From the NCBI GenBank assembly GCA_008704415.1, contig VXIS01000424.1, positions 1-34,228 of the forward strand: a stretch of DNA of 34,228 nucleotides, written 5' to 3'. The position numbers and the translations under genes are program-made. Shown in pieces: positions 10,036 through 20,859 of this stretch (position 1 is its first letter; each line of letters starts with the position of its first letter). Below the pieces are notes generated by a model that was given only the letters and a program-made list of their open reading frames with translations, ran no database searches and had not been told where the DNA came from. This DNA comes from Sphaerosporella brunnea. Its lineage: Eukaryota > Ascomycota > Pezizomycetes > Pezizales > Pyronemataceae.

Positions 10036-10462
10036 TGGTACTTAGTATGTACTTTCGATGGCCGCCATCGCTGGAAGAGGGACTGAGAAAAATCGCGAGG
10101 ACAAACCACCACACAAACGTCTCCAATGTGAATATTTCCACCAAAACAAGGCGCATTGATTTTCTGATGCCCAATGTAATGAATGTTTGGATATTTTGGA
10201 TATGGCGGCATTGCAACGGTATTCTCTGTGAATGCACGACCAGAGTGTGTGCCCGCCGGGCGGCGATGCAGCGAGCATCGGTCGCCGCACCATCAACACA
10301 CCGACATCATCCTTGTCACCATCGCCAGCAACACTAACATCAACATTATCACCCGCATCAACGCGACACACAGCAGCCACTACCCCAAACTGCGGCATTC
10401 TCATATGTGCGGACTCGAAAATACTGTCTTCTTTATCACCGTTGTTATACGGCATTACCCCG
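10036..10462. other. Spacer between the two stem-loop repeats
   Basis: No supported gene. Overlapping frames of ~100 codons exist on both strands without a recognisable domain. There is a short ACA/CAC-rich segment around 10290-10385. Confidence 0.4.
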
Positions 10463-10506
10463 AGTGCAGTATCACTACTGCACAAACAGGGGGGTCTTTT
10501 TCATAC
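10463..10506. repeat. Stem-loop repeat, copy 2
   Basis: A perfect 8-bp hairpin (GTGCAGTA, loop TCAC, TACTGCAC) is followed by AAACAGGGGGGTCTTTTTCAT. It matches copy 1 in layout and tail, with base-pair-preserving differences in the stem. Confidence 0.5.
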
Positions 10507-10802
10507 ATAGAGCATGTATTCTACCGAAGCCCAACATGCGAAAACCAATCGACGCCAACCATTCAGACATGGTAAAATTCACCGACAAAGGTGCGTCGCT
10601 ACAGGGTGTATTGGACAGACTGCATTAATGTGTGGAGAAAGCTCCTGGTAATATCGAAAACCTGTTGGCCAATCGTGGAAAATAAGAAGAAAAAGAAGGT
10701 ATATAGACTGGCGAAATCTGAGGGCCTGTCTGGAGTCGCGCTGAGTATGAGATAGTGATCATTCATGATAGCCACCTTTCCAACTTGAAGCTACATTTTG
10801 CA
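10507..10802. other. Region upstream of the NLR relic
   Basis: No recognised N-terminal NLR domain. TTTTGCAG ending at 10803 resembles a 3' splice site just before NLR-like sequence, so an upstream exon may once have existed. Confidence 0.4.
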
Positions 10803-12940
10803 GATGGTGCCACCTTCGATGCCAGAATTTGAGAGTACCACCCTTTACGCCTAGGTCGACCTACCCCATTACGTGGAGCAAAGACCCTAGTGAAGTGTGC
10901 ATCTTTTGGTTAAATGGCATGGCTGGCACTGGCAAGTCTACTATTGCCCGTACGATCGCCCGCACTTGCGCCAATGAGAAACGACACGCAACAAGTTTCT
11001 TCTTTTCCAGAGGTCGGGGTCATCTTGGTAATGCTGCCGAATTCTTCACTACCCTCGCAGCCCAGCTGGCACATACGCTTCCCGCGTTTAAACCCTACGT
11101 CTGCGGAGCCATAGCCGATAATCCCGATATTTTTCAGCGTGGTCTCCGGGAGCAATGGAAACATCTCATTTTTCAGCCGCTCTCCAAAATGCCTTGGACG
11201 AGTGCGATGGCCAACGGACACGCCACTAATCCTTCAACTTGTTGCAGAGCCAAAAACCCTGAACACCGTCCGGTTCCGAGTTTTTGTGACCAGCAGACCA
11301 GAAACACCATTTCTGTGCGGCTTCAATAAAATACCAGAGGCGCATCAATTTTTTATTCTCCATGATATCCCACGATCTATCATCCAGGATGATATCTCTA
11401 TTTTCTTCCATCATGAGCTGGAAAAATATCCGGGTGGAGAATGAGTTGTTTAAAGGATGGCCCGGTGAGGATAAGATCGAGCGTCTCTGTCAAAGGGCTG
11501 ATGGGTTGTTTAATTACGCTTCAACAACATGTTGCTTCATTCAACGTCAATGGGGTCATTGGGGTCCAGTTGAAGCTCTTTTCTTCGTTCTCAATGATTC
11601 TCATCGAGAGCTTGATGGTATGTATACGGGAATTTTGAGCCACTCAATCACCGAGATCGGTGGAAATCGCTATGAGCAATGCATGAACGAGTTACATGAC
11701 GAGCTCCGAATGATTTTTGGCTCTGTCCGACTCCCTTTCGGCCACTATGCTGGCCAGGCTGCTTGATGTGCCAGCAGATACGGTATATCAAAGACTGCGT
11801 CGCCCGCACTCCGTTCTAGACGTTCCAAAGGGCCGTAATTCTACGATCCGGTTGCTCCACCCTTCCTTCCGTGACTTTCCCCTGGACCCGCGAAGATGCT
11901 TAGATGGCCGGTTCTGGATTGATTAGAAAAATGCGCACCAGGATCTATTGGTGGACTGTCTCGAACTCATGTCGAAACACCTAAAGAAGGACATGTGCAA
12001 TCTTGAACTTCCAGGTACAATGGCAAGAGATGTGAAGGAACTTGAACGTTTCGAAGATCGCCTTCCTTTAGATGTTCAGTATGCATGCCGCTATTGGATT
12101 TACTATCTTCAGCGGGGCAAAATGGAACTCTGCGATGACGACAAAGTTCATTGATTTCTCCAGAAATTGGCTTGAGGCTTTGAGCCTCACACGGAATATA
12201 TCTGACGGCATCGTTGGAGTGCAGACATTAGAGTCTGTTCTTACGGTGAATAAATTTATACTACATGTCCAAGTCCTGGAGATTAATTTGGCTTAGTCCG
12301 GGTCCGATACAAACCATCGATTACTTACCATGGTTCATGATGCAAAACTCTTTGTTTTGAGCCACAGATCGGCGATCGAAAGCGTACCTCTTCAGATATA
12401 TTGCTCTGCTCTTGTCTACAGTCCAAGTAAAAGCGTTATTAGGTGTCAATTTTTGGACCAAAAACCTGTCTGGATAGAAAAACCACCAGTAACTCAAGAG
12501 GTCTGGGATCTTGCATTGCAGGTACTTGAGGGTCACTCTAAATGGGTCACGGCAGTGGCATTTTCACCGGATGACCAGATCCTTGCCACTGCTTCCTACA
12601 ACCACACAGTCAGGTTCTGGAATCTCAAAATGCAAAAAAACAACCCAGGAACTTCATACAGAAGGATTTATTGACGAACTATCTTTCTCCCGCAACGGCT
12701 CGTCTTTACATGTCCAATACGAAGGTCAATCCCAGCCCAATTCGTCCGAATCATGGCCGTTGCATGTGCAAGGTCATTGGGTGATGTGCGGGACAGAAAA
12801 TATCCTCTGGTTTCCCCCCGATTATCGAGCACGATGTGTGGCTGTTCGACATAGCAATTTGGCATGATTCAGGTGCAGTTACTTTTATTCAGTTTGACTC
12901 AGATATTATCCCTCTTGGTGAGTCTTTCGGGCCTGATTAA
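10803..12940 (+). pseudogene. NACHT-WD40 NLR receptor pseudogene
   Basis: Family order is preserved but the frame is not. Pieces, in order: a linker remnant with in-frame TGA (~10803-10860); NACHT with Walker A GMAGTGKST (10916-10942), then SFFFSR-RGH and FFTTLAAQLA; a jump to ALDECDG at 11191, where the residues normally before ALDEC (the Walker B strand) are missing; LILQLVAEPKTL...VTSRPETP (from 11226); RVENELF-GWPGEDKIERL (from ~11425); DSLSATMLARLLDVP...RLLHPSFRDF (from 11717); an in-frame TAG at 11924-11926; CLELMSKHLKKDMC; WLEALSLTRNIS (from ~12165); and one WD40 repeat LEGHSKWVTAVAFSPD...VRFWN (12525-12630). ENILW-PPDYRA then resembles the usual C-terminal part. At least seven frame changes plus stops rule out a working protein. 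Intact relatives act in fungal non-self recognition and programmed cell death. Confidence 0.9.
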
Positions 12941-13246
12941 TTATAACGATCGTACTTCTCACACTCATGCAGCTTCAGTTCAGCGAGTAACATGATCACA
13001 AGTCGGAACAGTTAGGATAGCGAAGGAGAAGGCGGTTTTGGGACTAAATAAGCACAATATACAGCGCACACGGATGGCTGGGTCATTATTATATCTAATA
13101 TTGGAAACAATCGATACTATTGCAAAAAAGTGCGGAAGCTATCTGCTGTAGTGAGGCAGCAGATAAGCAGCTGTTAGTAATTTGCAACATGCGCTATAAT
13201 GCACGATTTAGTAGGCAATTCTTACAATATTCTTTCATATGATTGC
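12941..13246. other. AT-rich intergenic segment
   Basis: No gene supported. The sequence becomes AT-rich just after the NLR relic. Confidence 0.5.
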
Positions 13247-13356
13247 AGCATTGAAAGTTCAATGCTACTTTCAATGTATCAGCAGTCTGTAAAAGGCAAG
13301 CTCAATGCTGCATTAAAACCTGGACCTTAAGCGCGCTACCCAGCCATTTTAAGCGC
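13247..13356. repeat. Nested palindromes and 11-bp direct repeat
   Basis: GCATTGAA-AG-TTCAATGC is a perfect inverted repeat (about 13248-13265). It overlaps a second one, ATTGAAAG...CTTTCAAT (about 13250-13279). Downstream, TTAAGCGCGCT occurs twice, ~23 bp apart (about 13327 and 13350). This may be the end of a small transposable element, but no partner end was found. Confidence 0.4.
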
Positions 13357-13421
13357 GCTGCTCAACGCCCTCCATCGCCATCATCTATGATCATCATCGT
13401 ATAACCTCATACTAGTAATCA

Positions 13422-14144
13422 GTGACGGCCATCAGCTCATCGTCGCGATACCTGAAGAGCGTCGCAGCAGCGCATAGCCAAACTAGTAGAAATCTTCTGC
13501 TCGAAAAAGTAAGTCCTAGGTCTTATGCCCATCACCGCCCGTCGAGATATCACAGTTTGAAATTCAAACCTCCATGGAGTTTTAAAATCCTTCAGGCGGG
13601 TCGACATCACGATGCTATGAGATATCTTGAGAAGGCCGCATTCTCTAGAAGGCGGGTTGAATGCTGCTACATTCATGTGACTACTGCAAATCTGTCAAGT
13701 CGGCACACCGACTGTTGTGGGCTAGTCATTTTCAGACGTGGCGCTCATAACTCAATGCCATTTGTGAGCAATGCTGCTTATCGGAGGCATTTAATAAAGG
13801 GCGAACTAGGGCAAGTGCAGCATATTCGCCAAGTCCAATTTAACAAAATTCGGGGGATGTATGGCCCGAAACTGAAATCTGAACCAAGGCAGCTTATACA
13901 CTGCGGTTTTTTGCTATGTAGTTACCTATATATGTCCTTTGTGCGCATGCAGTATTTAAGGCCGACCACAGGTCCGCGGCAAATTTTTCAATTCCCTGCA
14001 CTTAACTCCGCTGTCTCGCCCGCTACACAGTGGCATATGCCCATGCTAACATCTGGCGGGTGCTGCAGGTCTCCGTTGACGTTCAATATTCCCTTTCGGG
14101 TAAAGCAAAACCCTAGACCAGTTTTTCAGAAAAGAGAAGTTTGA
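13422..14144 (+). CDS. Unrecognised 240-codon open reading frame
   Basis: This frame is uninterrupted from ~13422 to TGA 14142-14144. It is rich in Arg, Ser and His, with no signal peptide, clear membrane segment or motif I recognise. Its amino-acid make-up and lack of a good start context are compatible with a chance frame or a transposon remnant. There is no splice structure and no related neighbour. I list it because it is the longest unexplained frame in the relic-rich stretch. Confidence 0.2.
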   Translation: MTAISSSSRYLKSVAAAHSQTSRNLLLEKVSPRSYAHHRPSRYHSLKFKPPWSFKILQAGRHHDAMRYLEKAAFSRRRVECCYIHVTTANLSSRHTDCCGLVIFRRGAHNSMPFVSNAAYRRHLIKGELGQVQHIRQVQFNKIRGMYGPKLKSEPRQLIHCGFLLCSYLYMSFVRMQYLRPTTGPRQIFQFPALNSAVSPATQWHMPMLTSGGCCRSPLTFNIPFRVKQNPRPVFQKREV

Positions 14145-14526
14145 ATCATGAAGGCACAATAACACCAGCCGTAAGTTCCCAATGCCTGGTGGTTGTGATA
14201 GATAGATTTGAAAATCCTTGATGGGATCCAGTTATTGTGATATGCTCAGTGCGGGGCTGGATCAGCTCTCTGCTGTATTTCATCTGTAATGTTCGTTGGC
14301 TTAGCGGCTCTGCCAGTCGCGGTTTATACAAAGCCGCATTATCGCGTGGGTCATGCACAGCACGTCCTCATAAATTCTCCGTTCGAGTACGCAAGAAACC
14401 CAATCATGGTATATCACACATTAACCCCAAAAACAGAATTTCCCTTTTGAAAGTCTTCTGCCCGGCGCTCAGCTTTCCCTTTTTTTGCCACGGATCGGAA
14501 TTACTCGACGGCCAGCCGTTTCCTAG
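14145..14526. other. Intergenic, no supported gene
   Basis: Nothing recognisable on either strand. Confidence 0.5.
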
Positions 14527-15171
14527 CCGAAGCTAACTATACTTCTGAACTTCGACGAGTTCGATTTCGAATACCTCCGCACCATGGTCGAGGAGTGCTG
14601 GGAGCACGCGACCTGAACCTTGGAATCAGAAACAGCCATCGGTTCAGCTACGAGTCTATCACGTCTGGCCGCAGGATACAACTTCGGGTCTTTAAAGGCC
14701 CTCTCGAGGAACCTAAGCCATCGGCTGTTGGCGAAGCTCCTAACGGCGCTCCCGAGAACTCCCTAAACACCACGCCGCCCTGCCGCCACCGCCGCCGCTG
14801 CTCCCGACAATAACACGGCCAGCGACCTGCGGGACGAGTTTGGCGCCGTCGCTGCCGCAAATCCGGTCTTGAGGGAGAATGCTACCAGGCGTGACTTCAT
14901 GGACGTCTATGAAAGCAAGTCATCGGCTGTTGTGATAGCTCCCGACGCTGCTACCACACATTCTGAGTTACAACTCCCTGAGTACCCCGCAAACACCGCT
15001 GCCTCTCTCGAGGTATCTAGGACACCCGCTATCGAGAAAGCTCCCGACGCGGCTGGCACCTATTTTGAGTCTCCAGTCCCCGAAAACCTCCGAACCGCGG
15101 ATGCCTCTCCCGAGCTCAAGGAACCTGAGCAACTCGCATTGGCTGTTACCCTAACCCAAATCGTTTCCTGA
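14527..15171 (+). pseudogene. Fragmented Pro/Ala/Glu-rich hypothetical protein
   Basis: Three successive open segments in different frames have coding-like composition: 14527-14616 (frame 1; ...FDEFDFEYLRTMVEECW), 14595-14813 (frame 3; ...EEPKPSAVGEAPNGAPE) and about 14766-15171 (frame 1; ...SSAVVIAPDAA...IEKAPDAA...). The last two share a loosely repeated motif, S-AV--AP-[GD]A. The frame change near 14766-14810 could be a frameshift or an unrecognised intron. The first in-frame ATG of the last segment is at 14899. No domain is recognised. Confidence 0.3.
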
Positions 15172-15407
15172 GCAGTACACACAGCATAAAATTCTGTCTG
15201 CCGAGTTGGCTGGCCAACCGAGAAAACCGGCCAGTTGGTCGCCAGGATGTTTGCTCGGCAGGATAGAACAAATATATTAAAGCTACTATTTCCGACGATA
15301 GTATAGAATTGGAAAAGCAAAGACACGATAAGATGCGCCCCATGATCCAAAAATTATCCAAGCGGAAAGGAGCGCCGCTGTAAACAATTACTTTGCAACA
15401 CCCATGC
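15172..15407. other. Spacer and probable P450 3' UTR
   Basis: AT-rich sequence downstream of the minus-strand P450 stop at 15408. No gene seen. Confidence 0.5.
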
Positions 15408-17244
15408 TCATGCTCTTTTCACAATGGTGAGCCACAAGTCCACATGTCGTGACACACCGCCGGCGACAATGTATTTGGCCGGGTTTTCGGGGTTGACCAA
15501 CGTCGGCTTGAACGTCCTGAAAAACTGTAACGGCCCCTTGTACAACTCCATCAATGCGATGCTTTGTCCAAGACTGCAGACGCCGTAAGTCAGTATTTAT
15601 GCAAGCCCACTCAGGAGGCATCACGGGACTTACCATTTTCTACTTCCGTAACCAAAACCGAAGTCATACTTCTCCCACTCTGTCGCCCGCTCAGGATCTT
15701 CCAACCACCTTTCTGGCCGGAAGACTTCCGCGTCATTGCCATATAGCTCCTTGTTGCGATGTGTGGTATACGGATTGCAGGTGATTTCGGTGCCCTCGGG
15801 CGCAAACTTGCCATACAGCTGCAGACCTCCCTGGGAAACCACACGGGGGAACATATTCGGTGCAGCAGGGCAGAGACGCATGGCCTCCTTGACGCAGGCG
15901 ACGTAGTATGGGCAATGAGCGAGTGCTTCATCGTAGGTGGGGACCCTCGAAAGCGGCGCAGCATCAATCTCGGCCATAAGTTTCTCGTACACGCCGGGAG
16001 CTTTCAGGATATCGATCATGACAGCCTGGAACTCAGTGGCGGTGGTGTCAGATCCGGCGAGTAGCACCAGAAGAGTCTCGGCCTTCAGGTCTTCCATGTC
16101 GATACCGTCTTCGACGTCACGTGCCTCTAGAAACCTTTGCAAGAGATCGTGCCGGCCCATCCTGGAATTCGCCTTGTTTTCTTTGAGCCGCTCTTCGATC
16201 AGGTCGTCTCGGAACTCCATGATGTTGCCGATACCGCTAGGGTCACCGGACTTGGGAATCATGTACTTCTCGGCGATCCAGGTGGTCTTAATCCATTTTG
16301 TGAATGGGTGAAGACGGCAGAGGAAACCAAAGGCGGGCAGACCCTCGTGGAAAGAACGGATCAGGTTATCGATGTCATAGCCCTTTCTAGTGAAGCCCAA
16401 GGCCTTTCCAAATGCCACCTCGCTGATAACATCGTAGGCAAAGAAGCTATGCAACGTCAGAATGCCCAAAGGAATCCAAGCCAGGAGGGGTTTATACGTT
16501 GCCCAAGCTGCGAAATCAAACTTTTTTCCAGGTGCCGCAAAGTCGGTGTCGAGTTTGGAGATCCATGCGTCGATTTGCCGGTCAACTAGCGGCTCCATGG
16601 GCTTGACAGCTGAGAACGCATACTGGACTCCATCAATGCCTGCCACGTCGGGTTCGAAGGAGTTGGACAGGTGCTCACTGGCTGTGCAATCTTCTTCCGC
16701 GCTGCGGCGTGCGCCTCGTGTGGCTGGATATTGAAAACACTGGGAGTTTTCCCGAAGCTGCCAGTGACGTAGTGGTCGGCTTTATCCGCTCGTCGATGAT
16801 AGATGACTGGCAGCATTTTCGGGTCACTGCACATCAACATAGTTGGCGTGATCCGGATTACGGGACCTGCAAGTACCCCTTACTGTCAGAAATGACCAGT
16901 TCTGCGGGATAAACAGGGGTTGATGGAGGAAGCGGCGGGGATGTACCATATTTCTTGTGTAGCTCGTAGAGCACCTCATGCTCTTTACCGGTAAGGTTGT
17001 GGTATGTGATCCATAATCTGGTAACGCTGGCCCAGAACGGGCCAGGGAACTTCGATAGAGGGTGGAAGTACCGCGTTACGATGATGCTGCGGATTATGTT
17101 GAGTACTGTGATTGCAATGATTGCCGTTGCGATTCGTCCAATCGACAGCTGTGCCAACATGGATTGCTCACTCTCCATGCCGCCCATTGAGTCGGTAACA
17201 CTCGCTGACTGTTCAATACGCACGTTTTTCAGTTGTTGCTGCAT
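15408..17244 (-). CDS. Cytochrome P450 monooxygenase (pisatin demethylase-like)
   Basis: Four exons: 17244-16947, 16866-16679, 16622-15634 and 15573-15408, giving 547 codons including the stop. Introns are 80 (phase 1), 56 (phase 0) and 60 nt (phase 2). ATG 17244 is chosen because its exon gives the right phase; a membrane anchor (~33-55) is followed by the hinge [12 protein letters not shown]. Signatures: AGSDTT (I helix, oxygen activation) at ~351-356, EAMR (ExxR) at ~408-411, PERW at ~465-468, and the heme loop FGYGSRKCLG with the thiolate Cys at ~492, whose codon is split by the last intron. All key residues are present, so it looks functional. P450s insert oxygen using electrons from a reductase at the ER. 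The stretch [13 protein letters not shown]...[12 protein letters not shown] resembles the pisatin demethylase-like group, which suggests detoxification or secondary metabolism; the substrate is unknown. No synthase gene lies nearby. Confidence 0.93.
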
Positions 17245-17356
17245 TGAAGGGGTACTTATTGCTCGGAGAAGAAGGCCGGGTCTTTCCACCGCCCGCGTGG
17301 GTGAAATGACAATCGGATATGAAGCCGTGTGACAGGCCTACGCCCAGAGGCAGGCT

Positions 17357-17371
17357 GCCTTATATTTATCT
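17357..17371 (-). promoter_or_regulatory. TATA-like box upstream of P450
   Basis: The minus strand reads GATAAATATAAGG about 115 nt before the P450 start codon, a plausible position for a TATA-like element in a fungal promoter. Sequence-only inference. Confidence 0.35.
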
Positions 17372-19442
17372 GTTAAGACCGCAGGGGGCCCACATAGGAA
17401 GCAATCCGCCGTGGCTGCCGGTGCTGCAGGGCAAATCAATTCACCAGAGAATAGCTGGCCATTATCTCCCGGAACCGGGCACCATCCCTAGGGCGGATTC
17501 TTCCAAACTGATCAAGATCTGGAAAACCCCCACCCCGCAGACGAAAGCAGAAGGCCCTTATTGAATGGATTTATAGATAGATTAGTTTCTATGTTCCTTA
17601 AGTGATGGAAAGTGCACTTTCTCAATTCAGAACATGTATGAACCCCGCGCTAGTCAGGGAGAACCTGTTGCAAAAGGACGAACCTGATACGCTGAGCGGG
17701 GTTGGACGTAGCCGCAGGTGAAGCGTTTTAACCGCAGGTAGGGAATTTCGTATGTGGACAGAGAGAGAGGGCGGAGTTTTCGTATCCACGGGTTACGCGT
17801 ACAGCCGCGCTTCATCAGAGGCCTTTCGCACTGCGAAGCAAAGGTTCTCGTTTTCTCTCGCAACGCAAATTCCGGTCACCAAGAATGGCCTTATTCACCT
17901 ACTATGTAGGTACTCCACAACATGGGCCCCACGAATCCCATATCGCCTCACTATTATCTACGCTTCCAAAAATTGCCAGATACACATGGTCACGAAGTGA
18001 AAGTCCAAGCGCACGGACGAAAAACCTGTTAAAGGCACTTCTGCAGCCTGATCACGAAAAAGCAACTTCCCGCTCTTCGCTAAATTGCGGTTGTGGCCTG
18101 CTTCGCCTCGAGTTCGCAGCTAGACGCCAACGATCATCATAACGATCCTAGCGGCGGAACCTGACAAAGCTGCCGAGTGAGGCTTCGTTCGGGCCACCGT
18201 TGGTGATCTTCGATCCGCCGCGCGTAAGTACCCACAGACATCACTCCCTGCCTTTGGCCCTGAGGGGTTGCGATCAATTTGTCTCGGTTGTAAGTATTAA
18301 TACTGCACTCCATTAGAGCCAACTCGATACCGCGAGACCCGCGAACCCTTGTCCGATGCGGCTAACTTTGAAATAATTGCCGCGGATCTACGACTCGCGA
18401 TCGGGGTTGGCTTCCTGCATAACATCCATGGAGCTCGTTAATACGACCAGTCAGGCCACTCCGATGAAGTGGCCCGTGTATTGCTTTTACTTGACCAGTC
18501 AAAAAACCCGCTCCCGAGGAGCATGCAACCGTGCACCTGCATATCATAGCGGGTGATCGGGCTTTTTGATAGATACAGCGCACATCTCTCCGCTCTTGTT
18601 CTGTGTCTGGAAAGCTGGCCCTCCGGGTGGCGTTGCGCCAATTGTGACCGACTTGGATTTCCGACTTTCTGCGTACCGAAACGGGAAGCTATCTCGGGCC
18701 GTTCCCGCCCTTTCCCTCCGCACTGCTTCGTTGGAGACCGTACCGAAATGAAGGGCAACGGACATCCAGTATCTACGCCACTTCCAGGTGGCAGCGAATC
18801 ACGAGCACAATGTAAAAGAGCACTTCCGCATCCACAAAAATCACCCAATTTCAGAATAGGTAACCTGCTCATCCTTCCCCGGAGTTTTCTCTGGCCACAT
18901 GCACATGAGCAGGGGTGGAATTCGCGGAGACTGTCGGTGAGCTAGTAGTACGTGGGGATAGTTCCAGAATGTAGACGAACCGAGAGGGTTTGCCAAGCTC
19001 GCCCCTTCTCGGAGACTCGGACCATGTTCTTTTCTCGGCAGCAGTCCAGGGTTTTCACCTTCTCCGGGATCGGTGATGCTTATCTTCTGGTCTGTTAGAT
19101 ACCGTGTCTATGCATTTACTGGGTACGTATTCCAAAGGCAACCACCGCGCCATGACAGTTTCAGCACGGTGCAAAAGCCTAGCCTGGTCCTTATGGCCCA
19201 GAAACCGCCTGCGAGATCCGAGGATGGTCTTGCTATTTCTTAAGGATCTGGTCAGTCTCCAAATTTGCTTTTTTTTTTTTCACGTTTAGTGCTGGGCTCT
19301 TCCTGTGATTCCCCACTCCGTGCCCGTGCCGTGCAGCCAGTGGTGAAAGAAAGGACGACGCCAAACGATACGATCTATTGAAAAGAGAGACGACAGGTTC
19401 CGGGAACACACTTCGAATCAGCACTGGTTTCTGGCCGTAACG
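17372..19442. other. Intergenic between P450 and rhodopsin-like gene
   Basis: The two genes are divergently transcribed, so this is a shared upstream region of ~2.2 kb. A 130-codon plus-strand frame (18553-18945) and overlapping minus-strand frames lack any recognisable domain or start context. No tRNA or rRNA gene was recognised. Confidence 0.5.
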
Positions 19443-20859
19443 ATGGCGACCACCGTTGATTTGAGTGAGAGCAAGGTGCCGGTGGTGCATGGAGTGTGTA
19501 TCGCCTTCATGATCCACACAGTGGCCGTGGTTGCATTACGACTGTATTCACGAGTCGCTCTGGTGAAGGCAATTGGCGCTGATGATAGTAAGCTCTCAGC
19601 ATGTAATTTTCCTTCTCGACTATAATCTCACGTTCTCAGTCCTCATTGTCTTTGCGGCCATCTTTTCAGAGGCATTCTGCGTCATCATCCTGATATGTGA
19701 GGCACTGCGGCATGCTTATTCCCATTCTTTGGCCAATACTAATACACGATCGTGTTTAGCTACGAAATATGGCCTGGGAAGACATGTGGAGACTGTTACA
19801 TCAAATGAAATGCAAAGATTCCTTCAGGTGAGTCTCTTTCTAGTTCCGCTGCACATTGCGTATTTCTCACTGACCTGCACTGAACAGGTGGTATGGGCAA
19901 GTGCGATGGCCTACAATACAACACTTGGCTTCATCAAAAGCTCCAGTCTTGCGCTTTACCTGCGATTAAGCCCTAGCCCGACGTTCCGACGGGCGGTGGT
20001 TTTCATGATCGTCGTGGTAACCTGCCAGGCTCTCGCCAACCTCATCAGTGTCATCTTCCAATGCAATCCAGTGAACTTCCTGTGAGCCGCCAATTATCGT
20101 TCTCCGCGCCCTCAGACTGTCCTAACAGCCAGCAGATGGAGGCAGCTGGTCCCTGGCACTGTCGGAAAGTGTATCGACATCAATAACTTCTACCTCGCCA
20201 ACGCGGCGCTCACCATCACGACCGATTTCATGACGTACGCTCTTCCTATGCCGACGCTGTGGGGACTCAAGATGCCGAAGCGGCAGAAGATCGCATTGAT
20301 GGGCATCCTGGGGCTGGGTGGATTCGCGGTGTTATCGAGTATCATCCGGATCACCTATGTCGTTCCTATGCTCACCTCGAAGGACCCTACCTGTACGTCC
20401 CCAACGAAACCCCACGTGCCAAACCACTGCGCGGCTCACTGACTGGAATTTGTTTGTTTCCCAGGGGTCATCGCTGAGCCAATGTACTGGTCCGTGATCG
20501 AAACCAACATCGGCATTCTCGCCATATCCATCCCCTCCTACCGTGTCCTCATCCGCCGCTCCTTCCCCAAACTCCTGGGAAGCTACTCCGGCGGCCAAAG
20601 CGATCGCTACTCCGGCGGCCAAAGCGATTCCTACTCTCACGGCATGAGCGAGGGCCGCAAAAAGTCTCGCAATTATGGTCTGCGCAGCTTCGAGATTCAC
20701 GAGCGTGCATTGGGGATGGATGTTATGATCACGGGTGTGGGGAGCAAGCGCAATAGCGAGGAGCAGATTTTGGTCCCTGGGGTGATTCCTGATGGGAAGA
20801 TCATGGCTACGACTAATGTTACTCAGAGCGTAGTGCATGGGAGGGAGCCGAGCCGATAG
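19443..20859 (+). CDS. Fungal rhodopsin-domain (SAT4-type) integral membrane protein
   Basis: Six exons: 19443-19587, 19640-19696, 19760-19827, 19888-20081, 20136-20392 and 20465-20859, 372 codons including the stop (371 aa). Introns are 52, 63, 60, 54 and 72 nt, all GT-AG; the fourth has a CCTAAC branch point. The spliced product has about seven hydrophobic segments in the layout of the fungal rhodopsin-like family: GVCIAFMIHTVAVVALRLYSR, a D-D after the first loop, TKYGLGRHV, SSSLALYLRL, a Cys-containing QCNPV...GKCID loop, NNFYLANAALTITTD and AEPMYWSVIETNIGILAIS. The polar C-terminal tail has a small SYSGGQSD repeat. The third intron is a multiple of three and open in frame, so retention would add 20 residues; the family alignment favours splicing. 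The function of this family is largely unknown. Retinal binding is not implied. Confidence 0.88.

Noticed and set aside
13525..13545. Short match to the small-subunit rRNA end (CACCGCCCGTCG)
   Set aside because: Only about a dozen bases match and the flanks bear no rRNA similarity.
18553..18945. 130-codon plus-strand frame between P450 and rhodopsin-like genes
   Set aside because: No domain, no splice signals, overlapped by equally long opposite-strand frames.
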